This document shows, piece by piece, positions 41,803 through 51,213 of a stretch of DNA of 64,000 nt (the stretch's first letter is position 1; each line of letters starts with the position of its first letter). The position numbers were made by a program, and so were the translations under genes. A model generated the notes under the pieces. That model made no database searches, was not told the DNA's origin, and saw nothing but the letters and a program-made list of their open reading frames with translations. Source of the stretch: Alicyclobacillus acidocaldarius subsp. acidocaldarius Tc-4-1 (GTDB taxonomy: Bacteria > Bacillota > Bacilli > Alicyclobacillales > Alicyclobacillaceae). The DNA lies in the NCBI RefSeq assembly GCF_000219875.1, contig NC_017167.1:2441361-2505360 (forward strand). The letters run 5' to 3'.

Positions 41803-43077
41803 TCACACCCGCTCGGCCGCATCGTAGGCCCGAAAGAAAACCCCGTACAGCACCGTCGAGACGAGTTGAAACCCAGCCGCAAAGACGAACGGAAGGGCCA
41901 GGCTGCCTTCGTCCAACAGCCATCCGGACAGCGTTGGCCCCACCGCCGAAGCGGCTCGCGTGAAAAACGAATTCATGCTCAGTGAGAATCCACGGCGATC
42001 ATCGCCCGTGAGGCTCGCGCCGAGCGCGGATCGAGCGCCCTGCGTTCCGCGGCTCAGGGCGGATCGCGCGGCATACAGGATAGAGGCCAGTGCGAACGTA
42101 GGCATGAATGGGAGCGCGCACATCAGGCCCACCCCCGCGAGCCGAAGCCAGACGACCGCGCGCACCATGCCGACGCGGTCAGCCAAGTACCCGGAGAAGA
42201 GCGCCGCAAACCCTGTGACGACGAAGGACGCCGCCATTGTTCCCCCTATCTCCCCGCTCGTCGCGCCGAATTTCGTCGCGAACCAGTAGGACATCATCGG
42301 GCCCACAAAGCCGACACCGAGCCCGTTCAGCAGATTGACCAGCGCGAGCCGAGCGATGTTCCGGTTCTCGTGCTGTCGCTGCGGATGGCGCCGAAGGCGT
42401 TTCGGTTCCGATTCGGGTCGGTCCAGTGCTCGAGCGCTTGAGTCCTCCTCGCGCACGTCGTGAACCCGTCGAGCGTCCCGGTCTCCCCCTGGCGTGATCC
42501 ACACAAGGCCCGCGCAGGCGAGCGAAAGGCCGGCAATGCCGCAAAAGAGCGGTCGAAACGCGAGGGCTCCAGGCAACGCGTTCGGCCAGACATGATCCAG
42601 TCCCGCGAGCAGGCAGCCTGCGGCCACGCCGAAGAAACCAATGGCCGTGTTCGCGCTGAACACGCGGCTGCGCTGATCCCGCGGAATGTTCTCGGCCATC
42701 CACGCCTGTTCCACAGGCGTAAACGGCCCCGCCGCTCCATTTTGCCCGCGGCCGAGGCCTGTGAGCACAATGGCGACCGACAGCAGGGTCGGATTGCGCG
42801 AAAGGGCTACCACAAGCGCCGCCGCGCACGTCATGAGCTCGTAGGCGAGCAGGAAGGGCTTTCGCCCTATGCGATCCGACAAGGGGCCGCAGAGCAAAAT
42901 CAAGGCGGCCCCCACCACACCGGCCGCAGACAGGACCCCGCCAATCGCCGTGGCGCGCCAGCCGAGCGCCTTGAGCAGGAGGGCCATATCGACGATGGCG
43001 ATGCCCTGCCCCACGCTCCGCAGTGCCCGCGCCCCTTGCAGACAGGCTACCGCTCGGTTTCGATTCTCCACCTTCAC
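41803..43077 (-). CDS. MFS transporter
   Basis: The product has 424 residues from GTG 43077 (a second GTG at 43071 has the better spacing from GGAGGCG). About twelve helices are visible. Motif A is GPLSDRIGRKPFLLAYE near residue 64, repeated as GYLADRVGMVRAVV. The central loop between helices 6 and 7 is unusually long and charged (about residues 200-240). The substrate is unknown. It starts 6 bases after the lytic transglycosylase stop and ends the polA operon run. Confidence 0.75.
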   Translation of the reverse strand: MKVENRNRAVACLQGARALRSVGQGIAIVDMALLLKALGWRATAIGGVLSAAGVVGAALILLCGPLSDRIGRKPFLLAYELMTCAAALVVALSRNPTLLSVAIVLTGLGRGQNGAAGPFTPVEQAWMAENIPRDQRSRVFSANTAIGFFGVAAGCLLAGLDHVWPNALPGALAFRPLFCGIAGLSLACAGLVWITPGGDRDARRVHDVREEDSSARALDRPESEPKRLRRHPQRQHENRNIARLALVNLLNGLGVGFVGPMMSYWFATKFGATSGEIGGTMAASFVVTGFAALFSGYLADRVGMVRAVVWLRLAGVGLMCALPFMPTFALASILYAARSALSRGTQGARSALGASLTGDDRRGFSLSMNSFFTRAASAVGPTLSGWLLDEGSLALPFVFAAGFQLVSTVLYGVFFRAYDAAERV

Positions 43078-43083
43078 CGCCTC

Positions 43084-43743
43084 CTAACCCTTCTGAGGCA
43101 GGCGCCAGGCGGGATCTCCCCCATAGATTTTCTTGTACAAATCGTAGTTGTAGAAGACGCGATCGACGAAGTGGCGCGTCTCCCCGACGGGGATCTGATC
43201 GATGTCCTGGAGCTTGCCGTTCCACACCCCGTCCCTCAGCCACTGTGACACGCGCCGCGGGCCCGCGTTGTACGCCGCGACCGCGGCCACCACGTTGCCG
43301 TGAAAGTCGTCGATCAGGCTCTTCACGTACCAGCTGCCAATCAGGATGTTGTACTCGGGGCTCGCCAGCTTTTTTGCGTCTTTCGGCAGCTTGCGAAGCG
43401 CGCCGCCCGATCCCGACGTCTGATTCCGCAGCATCTCCGCGATCCACTCGGCCGTCTGCGGCATGAGCTGCATCAGCCCCACGGCGCCTGCGTGCGAGAC
43501 GTCCTCAGTCCGAAACTTGCTCTCCACGCGGATGATGCTCGCAATGAGCAGCGGATCCACGTCCGCAAACCGTGCCGATTGTTGGATCTGGACCTGGTAC
43601 TGGATGGGATACATCAGGCGCCAGAAACCGTTGGTCGAGATGGTCACGAGGACGGCGATGAGCAAGACCCCCGCGATGAGCTGGCGGAGGCTCAGCGACA
43701 GGAAGAAGGGCCGCTTCGGCTTTCCGCCCGAAGTTTTTGCCAT
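43084..43743 (-). CDS. Membrane-anchored lytic transglycosylase (Slt/LT family 1)
   Basis: The product has 219 residues. One N-terminal helix (LIAGVLLIAVLVTISTNGFW) anchors the enzyme outside. Goose-lysozyme-like motifs follow: catalytic Glu in IIRVESKFRTED, GAVGLMQLMPQTAEW, and VAAVAAYNAGPRRVSQWL. It cuts peptidoglycan glycan strands with anhydro-sugar formation. The start lies 52 bases inside the coaE end, so translation is coupled, as seen next to coaE in other Firmicutes. Confidence 0.9.
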   Translation of the reverse strand: MAKTSGGKPKRPFFLSLSLRQLIAGVLLIAVLVTISTNGFWRLMYPIQYQVQIQQSARFADVDPLLIASIIRVESKFRTEDVSHAGAVGLMQLMPQTAEWIAEMLRNQTSGSGGALRKLPKDAKKLASPEYNILIGSWYVKSLIDDFHGNVVAAVAAYNAGPRRVSQWLRDGVWNGKLQDIDQIPVGETRHFVDRVFYNYDLYKKIYGGDPAWRLPQKG

Positions 43744-44324
43744 AGCGCCTGCACCTGCTCTCGCGTGAATTCCAGCGGTCCGTCGTTTTCAATGACGTAC
43801 GTGGCGACGGCCCGCTTTTCGTCGATGGGCATTTGGGCCTGTATCCGTCGGAGCGCCTCCTCCTCGCTCAAGCCGTCCCGTTCCATCACGCGCCGGAGCT
43901 GCGTCGCGGGACTCGCATACACGACGACGATCTCGTCCACAAGCCGCTTCGCCGTCCCCTCGATGAGAAGCGGCACGTCCCACACGACCGGTTCTCCAGG
44001 GTGATCTCTCCAATAATCCGTCGTCTCCTGCCACATGCCCTGCTGCACGCGCGGGTGCACGATGCGATTGAGTTGCAGCCGCTTCTCCTCGTCTCGAAAC
44101 ACGATGGCCCCAAGCTTCTTTCGGTCCAGCGTCCCGTCGGGCTGCAACACGTCTTCTCCAAACACTTCCACGATGTCGCGAAGCCCGTCGCTTCCGGGTT
44201 CGACCACCCGGCGCGCCCACACGTCGGCGTCCACGACGAACGCGCCGAGATCGCGCAGCATCTGGGACACCGTGCTCTTGCCCGTGCCAATGCCCCCGGT
44301 CAAACCGATGATCTTGCCTCTCAC
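43692..44324 (-). CDS. coaE: Dephospho-CoA kinase
   Basis: The GTG at 44324 overlaps the mutM stop (GTGA) with GGGGGTG upstream, giving 210 residues. The P-loop is IGLTGGIGTGKSTVSQML. Next come VVDADVWARRVVEPG, HPRVQQGMW and WDVPLLIEG, all CoaE landmarks. It phosphorylates the ribose 3'-OH of dephospho-CoA in the last CoA step. It forms part of polA-mutM-coaE. Confidence 0.95.
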   Translation of the reverse strand: MRGKIIGLTGGIGTGKSTVSQMLRDLGAFVVDADVWARRVVEPGSDGLRDIVEVFGEDVLQPDGTLDRKKLGAIVFRDEEKRLQLNRIVHPRVQQGMWQETTDYWRDHPGEPVVWDVPLLIEGTAKRLVDEIVVVYASPATQLRRVMERDGLSEEEALRRIQAQMPIDEKRAVATYVIENDGPLEFTREQVQALWQKLRAESRSGPSSCR

Positions 44325-45178
44325 GCGTTCACCCCCGTTCCTTTCGGTGCGGCGACGGAGATGGGCTGACACGCCGGACACACGTGCGTGCCACGGCCCG
44401 CCACCTTGATCTTCTGAATTGCTCCGCCACAACGCGGACAGGGCTTGCCTTCGCGCCCGTAGACCGCCAGTTGAATCTGAAAACCGCCATGCCGGCCATA
44501 GCCGTCGCGAAACGATCGAACCGACGATCCGCCCTCCCGGATGGCGCGCGCGAGGACAGCGCGGATCTCGCGAAGGAGGACGTCAAGCGTTTCCGCGCCC
44601 ACTGCCCCCGCAGGCGTCAGTGGGTGAAGCCCCGCGGCAAACAGCGCTTCATCCACGTAGATATTGCCGAGCCCTGCAATCTGCCGCTGATCCAGCAGCA
44701 GGCTCTTGAGAGGGGCGCGGCGACCCCGCCAGCGATGTCGAAGAACCGCGCCGCAGAGCGCCGGATCGAACGGCTCCGGTCCAAGCTCCGCCAGCCCTTT
44801 GGGCAGCGGCTCGCCTTCGAGGACGGCATCCATCGTGCCGAACTGGCGCACGTCCGCATAACGCAACTCACGGCCCGACGCGAGGCGAAACACCACATGG
44901 GTGTGCGGAAGCTCCGGTTCAGCCGGATCCGCCACGGTGTAACGGCCCTCCATGCGCAGGTGAGAGACGAGAAGCACGCCATCCAACTCGAACAACAAAT
45001 ACTTGCCCCGCCGCTCCACGCGGCAAATGCTCCGATCCTTGAGCCGCTCAACAAAAAGGCTAGGCGAAGGATGGCGCACGATGCGCGACAGGCGGACCGC
45101 CACGTCGAGGATCACATCCCCCTCGATGAGCTCCGCGAGATGGCGTCGGACAGTCTCCACCTCGGGCAATTCCGGCAC
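44321..45178 (-). CDS. mutM: Formamidopyrimidine-DNA glycosylase
   Basis: The product has 285 residues from GTG 45178 after a G-rich site. The catalytic N-terminus is PELPEVETVRRHL (Pro2, Glu3). GKYLLFELDGVLLVSHLRMEG carries the conserved Lys. GNIYVDEALFAAGLHP and the C-terminal zinc finger CPRCGG...CPACQ complete the family set. It removes oxidised purines and nicks DNA. It starts 15 bases past polA. Confidence 0.96.
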   Translation of the reverse strand: MPELPEVETVRRHLAELIEGDVILDVAVRLSRIVRHPSPSLFVERLKDRSICRVERRGKYLLFELDGVLLVSHLRMEGRYTVADPAEPELPHTHVVFRLASGRELRYADVRQFGTMDAVLEGEPLPKGLAELGPEPFDPALCGAVLRHRWRGRRAPLKSLLLDQRQIAGLGNIYVDEALFAAGLHPLTPAGAVGAETLDVLLREIRAVLARAIREGGSSVRSFRDGYGRHGGFQIQLAVYGREGKPCPRCGGAIQKIKVAGRGTHVCPACQPISVAAPKGTGVNA

Positions 45179-45193
45179 GTCCCATCCCCCCCC

Positions 45194-47848
45194 TCACTTG
45201 GCGTCGTACCACGTCGGGCCGTACGCAGTATCCACCTTGAGCGGCACAGACAAGGTCATCGCGTTTTCCATGTTGTCCCGGACCAGCACTTCGAGCGCGG
45301 CCAGTTCGTCCTTCGGGCACTCGAAGATGAGCTCGTCGTGCACCTGGAGCAACATGCGCGCGTCCATCTGCGCGTCGCGCATGGCGCGATCGATCCGCAC
45401 CATCGCGAGTTTGATCAAATCCGCGGCGCTGCCCTGGATGGGCGTGTTCATGGCGGTGCGCTCGGCGAAACTTCGGAGCTGATAGTTGCGGCTGTGGATG
45501 TCCGGCAGATACCGCCTGCGGTTCATCAGGGTGGTGACATAGCCGCGCTCGCGCGCCTGCTTGACGATCTCGTCCATATATCGCTTGACACCCGGAAACT
45601 TCTCAAAATAACTCTCGATGAAGCGCTTCGCCTCTTTCTGCGGAATGTTGAGGTTCTGCGCGAGCCCAAAATCGCTGATCCCATATACGATACCGAAATT
45701 GACCGCTTTCGCCTGACGGCGCATCAGGCTCGTCACCTGCTCCGGCGGCACCTCAAACACGTCCGCGGCCGTCCGCGTATGGATGTCCATGTCGCGGCGA
45801 AATGCGTCGATGAGCGCCTCATCGCCAGACAGATGGGCGAGGATCCGCAATTCGATCTGTGAATAGTCGGCCGCGAAGATCACCCAATCTTTGTACGTCG
45901 GCTCGAACACCTGGCGCAGTCTGCGCCCTTCCTCGAGCCGGATGGGGATGTTCTGCAGATTGGGCTCGCTGCTCGACAGTCTGCCGGTCGCCGTGAGCGT
46001 CTGATGAAACCGAGTGTGCACGCGGCCCGTCTCCTTGCGAATGACCTTCAGCAGGCCCTCGACGTACGTCGACTGCAACTTCGCCAGCAAGCGGTAATCC
46101 AAGATCTTCTGCACAATCTCGTGCATCGGGGCCAGCTTTTCAAGCACGTCGGCGCTCGTGGAGTAGCCGGTTTTCGTCTTCTTCAAGGCCGGCAGCCCCA
46201 GCTTGTCGAACAGGATCTCGCCGAGTTGTTTCGGCGAGTTCAGATTGAACGAAGTGCCTGCGAGATCGTAGATCTCCTCGGTGATGCGCTTGATCCGCTC
46301 CGTCAATTCCTGCCCAAACGCCACCAGTTTCTCGCGATTGACGTAAAACCCCGTGATCTCCATCTTCGCGAGTACGAACGCCAGTGGAAGCTCGACCTCT
46401 TGGTAAAGACGCTCCATCTCCTGCATGCGAATCGTGTACGCCAACGATTCGAAGAGCGGAGGCAGTTGAGACGCGGTGTAGGCGAGCCACTTCTCGCGCT
46501 CGCCCTCTTCCAACGCGGGCAACTCCTGCCCACGCTCGCGGGCGAAGACATCGGACAGTTCGACCTCGCCGTCCTGCGGATTGAGCAAGTACGCGGCCAA
46601 TTTGACGTCCTGCCACCCGCTTGCCGACGTCAGCCCGATGCCGTGTGCGTCCAGCGCGAACGCCATTGACTTCAGGTCGAACGCCACCTTCGGCCGATCC
46701 GACACGAGCCACGGTCGGACATCGCTCAACTCCAATCGCTCGCCGAAGCGAACATAGTACGCGCGTTTTGGCGTCGCGACGGCCATGCCGCGGATCTCCG
46801 CCCGGTGATAGTCCGGATCTGCCAAGTCCATCATGACGCCGACCGGTTCACTGAACGACGATACAATTTCCTTCCAGCTCCCCGCATCCTCAATCAAGCT
46901 GTACGCGAAGGAGCTCCACTCGCTCGACGCGCTACGCGCGTCCGCCGGTGAAGGAGCCGCCGTCGAATCGTGGCTCATTTCCTCGGAAATTTTGTCGACG
47001 AGGGATCGGAAGTCGAGCTCGCGGAACCAGGCGATGGCGCGGGCGGGATCCGGTCCTTCGTATCGCAGCGCCTCGAGATCCACCTCGATGGGCGCATCGC
47101 AGGCGATGGTAGCGAGGCGTTTGGAGAGGAACGCGTCCTCGCGGTGCTGCTCGAGGCGCTCTCGCAGCTTCTGGCCCTGGACCTCATCCAGGTGCTCGTA
47201 CACGCCTTCCACCGTGCCAAAGGACGCAAGCAGCTTGAGCGCCGTCTTTTCGCCCACCCCGGGCACGCCCGGAATGTTGTCGGACGGATCGCCCATCAGA
47301 CCCTTCAGGTCGATGACCTGCGCGGGCTTAAGCCCCGGATAACGGCGAGCGACGGCCTGCTCGTCAAAGTGCTCCATCTCCGTGATGCCCTTTCGCGTCA
47401 GGAGCACGTGAATGCTACTGTCGACCAACTGCAACAGGTCCTTATCGCCCGAGACCACGCGCACGTCAAAGCCAGCTTCCGCTGCACGCTTGGCGAGCGT
47501 TCCGATCACGTCGTCGGCCTCGTATTGGTCGATCTCGATCATCGGGATGGACAGCGCCTCCAGCGTGCGCCGCGCGAGCGGAAACTGCTGCACGAGCTCG
47601 TCGGGCGTCTCCTGGCGCGTCCCTTTGTACGCCGCAAAATCAGCATGACGAAACGTCGTCTTAGATTTATCAAACGCGACGGCCAGATGCGTCGGTTTTT
47701 CGTCCGACATCAGCCGCAAGATCATCGTCGTAAAGCCGTACACGGCGTTCGTGGGCGTGCCGTCCCTCGCGGTGAGCGGCGGCAAGGCGAAGAACGCTCG
47801 ATACAAGATGCTGTTTCCATCAATCAACACGAGTTTCGACGCTGGCAT
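45194..47848 (-). CDS. polA: DNA polymerase I
   Basis: The product has 884 residues from ATG 47848. The 5' nuclease domain comes first (LVLIDGNSILYRAFFALPP; YEADDVIGTLAKRA; VSGDKDLLQLV; GDPSDNIPGVPGVGEKTAL). The central 3'-5' exonuclease-like domain lacks the DxE metal ligands (VGVMMDLADPDYHRAEI), so proofreading is unlikely, as in Bacillus relatives. The polymerase domain has motifs A (DYSQIELRILAHLS), B (RRQAKAVNFGIVYG) and C (LLQVHDELIFE). It works in lagging-strand maturation and repair. It heads the polA-mutM-coaE run. Confidence 0.97.
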   Translation of the reverse strand: MPASKLVLIDGNSILYRAFFALPPLTARDGTPTNAVYGFTTMILRLMSDEKPTHLAVAFDKSKTTFRHADFAAYKGTRQETPDELVQQFPLARRTLEALSIPMIEIDQYEADDVIGTLAKRAAEAGFDVRVVSGDKDLLQLVDSSIHVLLTRKGITEMEHFDEQAVARRYPGLKPAQVIDLKGLMGDPSDNIPGVPGVGEKTALKLLASFGTVEGVYEHLDEVQGQKLRERLEQHREDAFLSKRLATIACDAPIEVDLEALRYEGPDPARAIAWFRELDFRSLVDKISEEMSHDSTAAPSPADARSASSEWSSFAYSLIEDAGSWKEIVSSFSEPVGVMMDLADPDYHRAEIRGMAVATPKRAYYVRFGERLELSDVRPWLVSDRPKVAFDLKSMAFALDAHGIGLTSASGWQDVKLAAYLLNPQDGEVELSDVFARERGQELPALEEGEREKWLAYTASQLPPLFESLAYTIRMQEMERLYQEVELPLAFVLAKMEITGFYVNREKLVAFGQELTERIKRITEEIYDLAGTSFNLNSPKQLGEILFDKLGLPALKKTKTGYSTSADVLEKLAPMHEIVQKILDYRLLAKLQSTYVEGLLKVIRKETGRVHTRFHQTLTATGRLSSSEPNLQNIPIRLEEGRRLRQVFEPTYKDWVIFAADYSQIELRILAHLSGDEALIDAFRRDMDIHTRTAADVFEVPPEQVTSLMRRQAKAVNFGIVYGISDFGLAQNLNIPQKEAKRFIESYFEKFPGVKRYMDEIVKQARERGYVTTLMNRRRYLPDIHSRNYQLRSFAERTAMNTPIQGSAADLIKLAMVRIDRAMRDAQMDARMLLQVHDELIFECPKDELAALEVLVRDNMENAMTLSVPLKVDTAYGPTWYDAK

Positions 47849-47978
47849 AGGCCACCCCAGACTTCGCGCCGTTTGGCGCACTGTTGTCCCGCTCCATTCT
47901 ATCACATTCCCCTTGTCGGCCCGCGTCGTCTTGTGGCGGCACGAAAACGGCCTCACACCCAGCGGGACGCACGCCGCG

Positions 47979-48007
47979 TTGACACACTTCACCGAATTGA
48001 TTATGAT
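47979..48007 (+). promoter_or_regulatory. Promoter of the T-box/chorismate mutase transcript
   Basis: TTGACA (47979-47984), 17-base spacer, TATGAT (48002-48007). Transcription should begin near 48014, so the leader is about 440 bases long. Confidence 0.85.
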
Positions 48008-48034
48008 GTTCACAAAATTCATCGAGCGAAGGCC

Positions 48035-48292
48035 ATGAAGGAGAGAGTACGTCCGCCGGGGCGGTGCAGAGAGCCAGTGGAAGGTGCGAACTGGTCCGTG
48101 CCGCGGACGGAAGTTCACTCTGGAGCCGCCTGGTGAACCGGACGCGACGAGCGCTTCGCGCGGGCCGCAAGTAGCCAGCGCCGGTAGGCGAACACCTACC
48201 GTTATCCCAATGAAGTGAAACGCGGGTGCGCAGGCGCCCGTCGCAGGGTGGTACCGCGAGCGAAGCTCGCCCCTCACGGGGCGGGCTTTTTT
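48035..48292 (+). promoter_or_regulatory. T-box riboswitch (specifier UUC, Phe) with first terminator
   Basis: Stem I carries AGAGAGCC and GGAAGGTGCGAAC, the usual distal elements. The specifier loop reads GAAGTTCACTCTGGAGC, giving codon UUC at 48114-48116 followed by A, which would read tRNA-Phe. The T-box sequence AGGGTGGTACCGCG is at 48245-48258; its TGGT suits an acceptor end with discriminator A. The terminator pairs GCTCGCCCC (48265-48273) with GGGGCGGGC (48278-48286), then TTTTTT. Uncharged tRNA-Phe should stabilise the antiterminator and raise chorismate mutase expression. The specifier is read by eye. Confidence 0.88.
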
Positions 48293-48364
48293 GTTTGACC
48301 GCCCGGCCCAGGACGAGGCGCGAGAGGATCCCGGGCTGCCTCTGCGCCCAGCGCCTTTCGAATC

Positions 48365-48411
48365 AGGGTGGTACCGCGGGCGACGCCCGCCCCTCACGGG
48401 GTGGGCGTTTT
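48365..48411 (+). promoter_or_regulatory. Second T-box antiterminator/terminator module in the same leader
   Basis: AGGGTGGTACCGCG recurs at 48365-48378, exactly 120 bases after the first copy. A hairpin CGCCCGCCCC/GGGGTGGGCG (48384-48393 with 48398-48407, loop TCAC) and TTTT follow. The 72 bases between the two modules (48293-48364) are too short for, and do not look like, a complete second Stem I. The modules look like a tandem duplication of the decision element alone. Confidence 0.8.
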
Positions 48412-48457
48412 GCGCGTCCATGCCTGCTCATTTCACACGCGAAGGGAGAGAGCCGAA

Positions 48458-48772
48458 GTGCAGCGCCCACTTAACGAGGAAATCCGCGAGCTGCGCAAAG
48501 CCATTGACCACATCGACGAGCACATCCTGACGCTCTTGGCCCGGCGCTTCTCCATCGCAGACGAGATCGCCGAACACAAGGCGCGGCGAGGCCAAGCGAT
48601 TGTGCAGCCCGAGCGCGCGCAACAGGTCCGCGCGCGATACCTTCAATCGGGAGCCGCGCGGGGCCTCAGCCCGACCTTCCTCGCCGCGCTCTGGAAACTG
48701 GTGCACGACGAGTCCTGCCGGCGTCAGGCGGAGCACGTCAAGGCGCTCGACCGCTCCCAGCAGAGCGGTTGA
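48458..48772 (+). CDS. Chorismate mutase, AroQ class, monofunctional
   Basis: The product has 104 residues from GTG 48458 with AAGGGAGAG upstream. It is all-helical with the AroQ pattern: EEIRELRKAIDHIDEHILTLLARRFSIADEIAEHK split over helix 1, later QPERAQQVRARY and helix 3 LAALWKLVHDESCRRQ. It converts chorismate to prephenate, the branch point to Phe and Tyr. A tRNA-Phe-type T-box leader controls it. No prephenate dehydratase domain is fused and no other aro gene adjoins. Confidence 0.85.
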   Translation: MQRPLNEEIRELRKAIDHIDEHILTLLARRFSIADEIAEHKARRGQAIVQPERAQQVRARYLQSGAARGLSPTFLAALWKLVHDESCRRQAEHVKALDRSQQSG

Positions 48773-48778
48773 CATGCG

Positions 48779-48810
48779 AAAAAGCCAAGGGACGTATGCC
48801 CTTGGCTTTC
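48779..48810. terminator. Bidirectional terminator between chorismate mutase and mdh
   Basis: AAGCCAAGGG (48782-48791) pairs with CCCTTGGCTT (48799-48808). The minus strand has a T5 tail, serving icd-mdh; the plus strand has a shorter T run. Confidence 0.8.
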
Positions 48811-48826
48811 ACCTGCCTGCTCCCTG

Positions 48827-49762
48827 TCACGAGATCACGGCGATCAGTCTGCGCACGGATTCGGCCGACTTGTCAAGCGCCGCCTTTTCCTCCGGCAGAA
48901 GATCGAGTTCCAGGATGCGCTCGATGCCGCCTTTGCCGAGCACCGTCGGAACGCCGAGCGTGAGATCTCGATAGCCGTACTCCCCTTCGAGATACGCGAT
49001 GGCGGGCAACACGCGCCGCTTATCCTTGAGGATGGACTCCGCCATCTGCAGAAGCGATGCGGCCGGGGCGTAATACGCGCTCGCGTTGCCCATCAGGCTC
49101 ACAATTTCGCCGCCGCCGTTCCGGGTGCGCTCGACGATGGCGTCAATCCGCTCCTTGGGGAGCAGCTTTTCAAGCGGCACGCCGCCGACGTTCGCGTAGC
49201 GGACGAGCGGCACCATGTCGTCGCCGTGCACGCCGAGAACAAAGCCGTGCACGTCCTCCACCGACACCCCGAGCTCCATGGCCACGAACGTGTTGAATCG
49301 GGCCGTGTCGAGCACGCCGGCCTGACCGATGACGCGCTGTTTGGGAAATCCGCTCGTCTTGTACGCCACGTACGTCATGGCGTCCACAGGGTTGGAGAGG
49401 ACGATGAGACAGGCATCCGGCGAGTGCCGGACCACCTGCTCGGTGACCGACTTCACGATGTTCGCGTTCGTCGTGACGAGATCGTCCCGGCTCATGCCCG
49501 GTTTGCGCGGCAGTCCCGCCGTGATGATGACGAGATCCGATCCGGCGGTATCCTCGTAATTCGACGTCCCCACGACGCGCGCGTCGCTCCCAAGCATGGG
49601 CATGGCCTCGAGCATGTCGAGCGCCTTGCCTTTGGTGGGATTCTCGAGCGACGGAATGTCCAAAAGGACCACGTCTCCGAGCTCCTTGGCCGCCAGCAAA
49701 AACGCTGTGGTGGCGCCCGTGAATCCGGCGCCGATCACCGATATTTTCTTCCTCTCCACCAT
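48827..49762 (-). CDS. mdh: Malate dehydrogenase
   Basis: The product has 311 residues. NAD-binding [16 protein letters not shown] precedes [20 protein letters not shown] (Asp for NAD+). The substrate loop is [14 protein letters not shown]. Next come [14 protein letters not shown] and the catalytic His in [14 protein letters not shown]. This is the LDH-like MDH of Bacillus type. It oxidises malate to oxaloacetate in the TCA cycle. It lies 12 bases after icd. Confidence 0.96.
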   Translation of the reverse strand: MVERKKISVIGAGFTGATTAFLLAAKELGDVVLLDIPSLENPTKGKALDMLEAMPMLGSDARVVGTSNYEDTAGSDLVIITAGLPRKPGMSRDDLVTTNANIVKSVTEQVVRHSPDACLIVLSNPVDAMTYVAYKTSGFPKQRVIGQAGVLDTARFNTFVAMELGVSVEDVHGFVLGVHGDDMVPLVRYANVGGVPLEKLLPKERIDAIVERTRNGGGEIVSLMGNASAYYAPAASLLQMAESILKDKRRVLPAIAYLEGEYGYRDLTLGVPTVLGKGGIERILELDLLPEEKAALDKSAESVRRLIAVIS

Positions 49763-49774
49763 GCGAACCGCTCC

Positions 49775-51073
49775 TCAGTCCATATTTTTGATGATGTGAT
49801 CGCCGAACTCGGAGCACTTCACCTCGGTCGCGCCCTCCATCAAGCGGGCGAAGTCGTACGTCACGATCTTCTGCGCAATGGTCTTCTCCATCGCGCGGGT
49901 GATGAGATCGGCAGCCTCCTGCCAGCCCATGTACTCGAACATCATGACGCCCGAGAGAATCACCGAGCCCGGGTTCACCTTGTCGAGCCCCGCGTACTTC
50001 GGCGCCGTGCCGTGCGTCGCCTCGAAGACCGCGTGCCCCGTTTCATAGTTAATGTTGGCGCCCGGCGCAATGCCAATGCCGCCGACCTGCGCGGCGAGCG
50101 CGTCCGAGATATAGTCGCCATTCAGGTTGAGCGTCGCAATGACGTCGTATTCGGCCGGACGCGTCAGGATCTGCTGCAGGAACGCGTCGGCGATGACGTC
50201 CTTCACGATGAGCTTACCTGCCTCCACGGCCTCCTTCTGGGCCGCGTCCGCAGCATCCTGACCCTTCTCGGCCTTGATGCGGTCGTACTGCGCCCACGTG
50301 AACACCTTGTCCGAGAATTCGCGCTCGGCAAGTTCATAGCCCCAGTTTTTGAACGCGCCCTCGGTGAACTTCATGATGTTGCCCTTGTGGACGAGCGTGA
50401 CGCTCTTGCGGTTGTGGCGCAGGGCATACTCAATGGCGGCGCGCACCAAGCGCTCCGTGCCCTCGCGCGAGACAGGCTTCACGCCGATGCCGGACGTCTC
50501 CGGGAAGCGGATCTTCTTGACGCCCATCTCCTTCTGGAGAAACTCGATGACCTTCTTGACCTCCGGCGTACCCGCCTGCCACTCGATCCCGGCGTAGATG
50601 TCCTCCGAGTTTTCGCGGAAGATCACCATGTCCACGAGTTCAGGATGTTTCACGGGCGAAGGAACACCCTGGAAGTAGCGCACGGGGCGCTGGCAGACGT
50701 ACAGGTCCAATTCCTGGCGAACTGCCACGTTCAGCGAGCGGATGCCGCCCCCCACCGGCGTGGTTAAGGGACCCTTGATGCTGACGATATATTCCGACAG
50801 CGCCGTCAGCGTATCCTGCGGCAGCCATTCGCCAAACATGTTGTACGCCTTCTCGCCCGCATACACCTCGTACCAGGCGATCTTGCGCTTTCCGCCGTAC
50901 GCCTTCTCGACGGCGGCGTCGAACACGCGCTGCGCAGCGCGCCAGATGTCCGGCCCTGTGCCGTCTCCTTCGATAAACGGAATAATTGGGTGATCCGGCA
51001 CGTTCAGCTTTCCATCCACCAACGTGATGGGTTCGCCCTCCGTCGGCAGTGAATACCTCTCAAACGTCGGCAT
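49775..51073 (-). CDS. icd: Isocitrate dehydrogenase (NADP-type)
   Basis: GGGAGGG fixes ATG 51073, giving 432 residues. Landmarks are [46 protein letters not shown] (split) with the phosphorylation-loop Ser region, [14 protein letters not shown], and the cofactor region [20 protein letters not shown]. It decarboxylates isocitrate to 2-oxoglutarate. The icd-mdh pair is conserved in Bacillus, where citZ comes first; citZ is not seen here. Confidence 0.96.
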   Translation of the reverse strand: MPTFERYSLPTEGEPITLVDGKLNVPDHPIIPFIEGDGTGPDIWRAAQRVFDAAVEKAYGGKRKIAWYEVYAGEKAYNMFGEWLPQDTLTALSEYIVSIKGPLTTPVGGGIRSLNVAVRQELDLYVCQRPVRYFQGVPSPVKHPELVDMVIFRENSEDIYAGIEWQAGTPEVKKVIEFLQKEMGVKKIRFPETSGIGVKPVSREGTERLVRAAIEYALRHNRKSVTLVHKGNIMKFTEGAFKNWGYELAEREFSDKVFTWAQYDRIKAEKGQDAADAAQKEAVEAGKLIVKDVIADAFLQQILTRPAEYDVIATLNLNGDYISDALAAQVGGIGIAPGANINYETGHAVFEATHGTAPKYAGLDKVNPGSVILSGVMMFEYMGWQEAADLITRAMEKTIAQKIVTYDFARLMEGATEVKCSEFGDHIIKNMD

Positions 51074-51177
51074 GGCAGGCCCTCCCAATCTCGATGCGTT
51101 CTCTCTCGATGACCGTGCGCGACAAGGAGCGGCGCAGTCTCCCGCCGCCCGCCTTGTCTCGCAGTGCATCCTCACCC

Positions 51178-51207
51178 ATCATATAGCACGCCAGCCCGCT
51201 CATGCAA
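51178..51207 (-). promoter_or_regulatory. Probable promoter of icd-mdh
   Basis: On the minus strand TTGCAT (plus 51202-51207), 18-base spacer, TATGAT (plus 51178-51183), about 105 bases before the icd start. The 140-base gap before the kinase gene holds nothing else. Confidence 0.55.
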
Positions 51208-51213
51208 TCGCTC

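Noticed and set aside
44384-45862. 492-codon plus-strand open frame opposite mutM and polA
   Set aside because: Antisense shadow of two well-defined genes; no start signal and no recognisable domain.
48293-48364. Complete second T-box Stem I before the second module
   Set aside because: Only 72 bases, and no AGAGAG, specifier loop or GGTGCGAA-type distal elements are visible.
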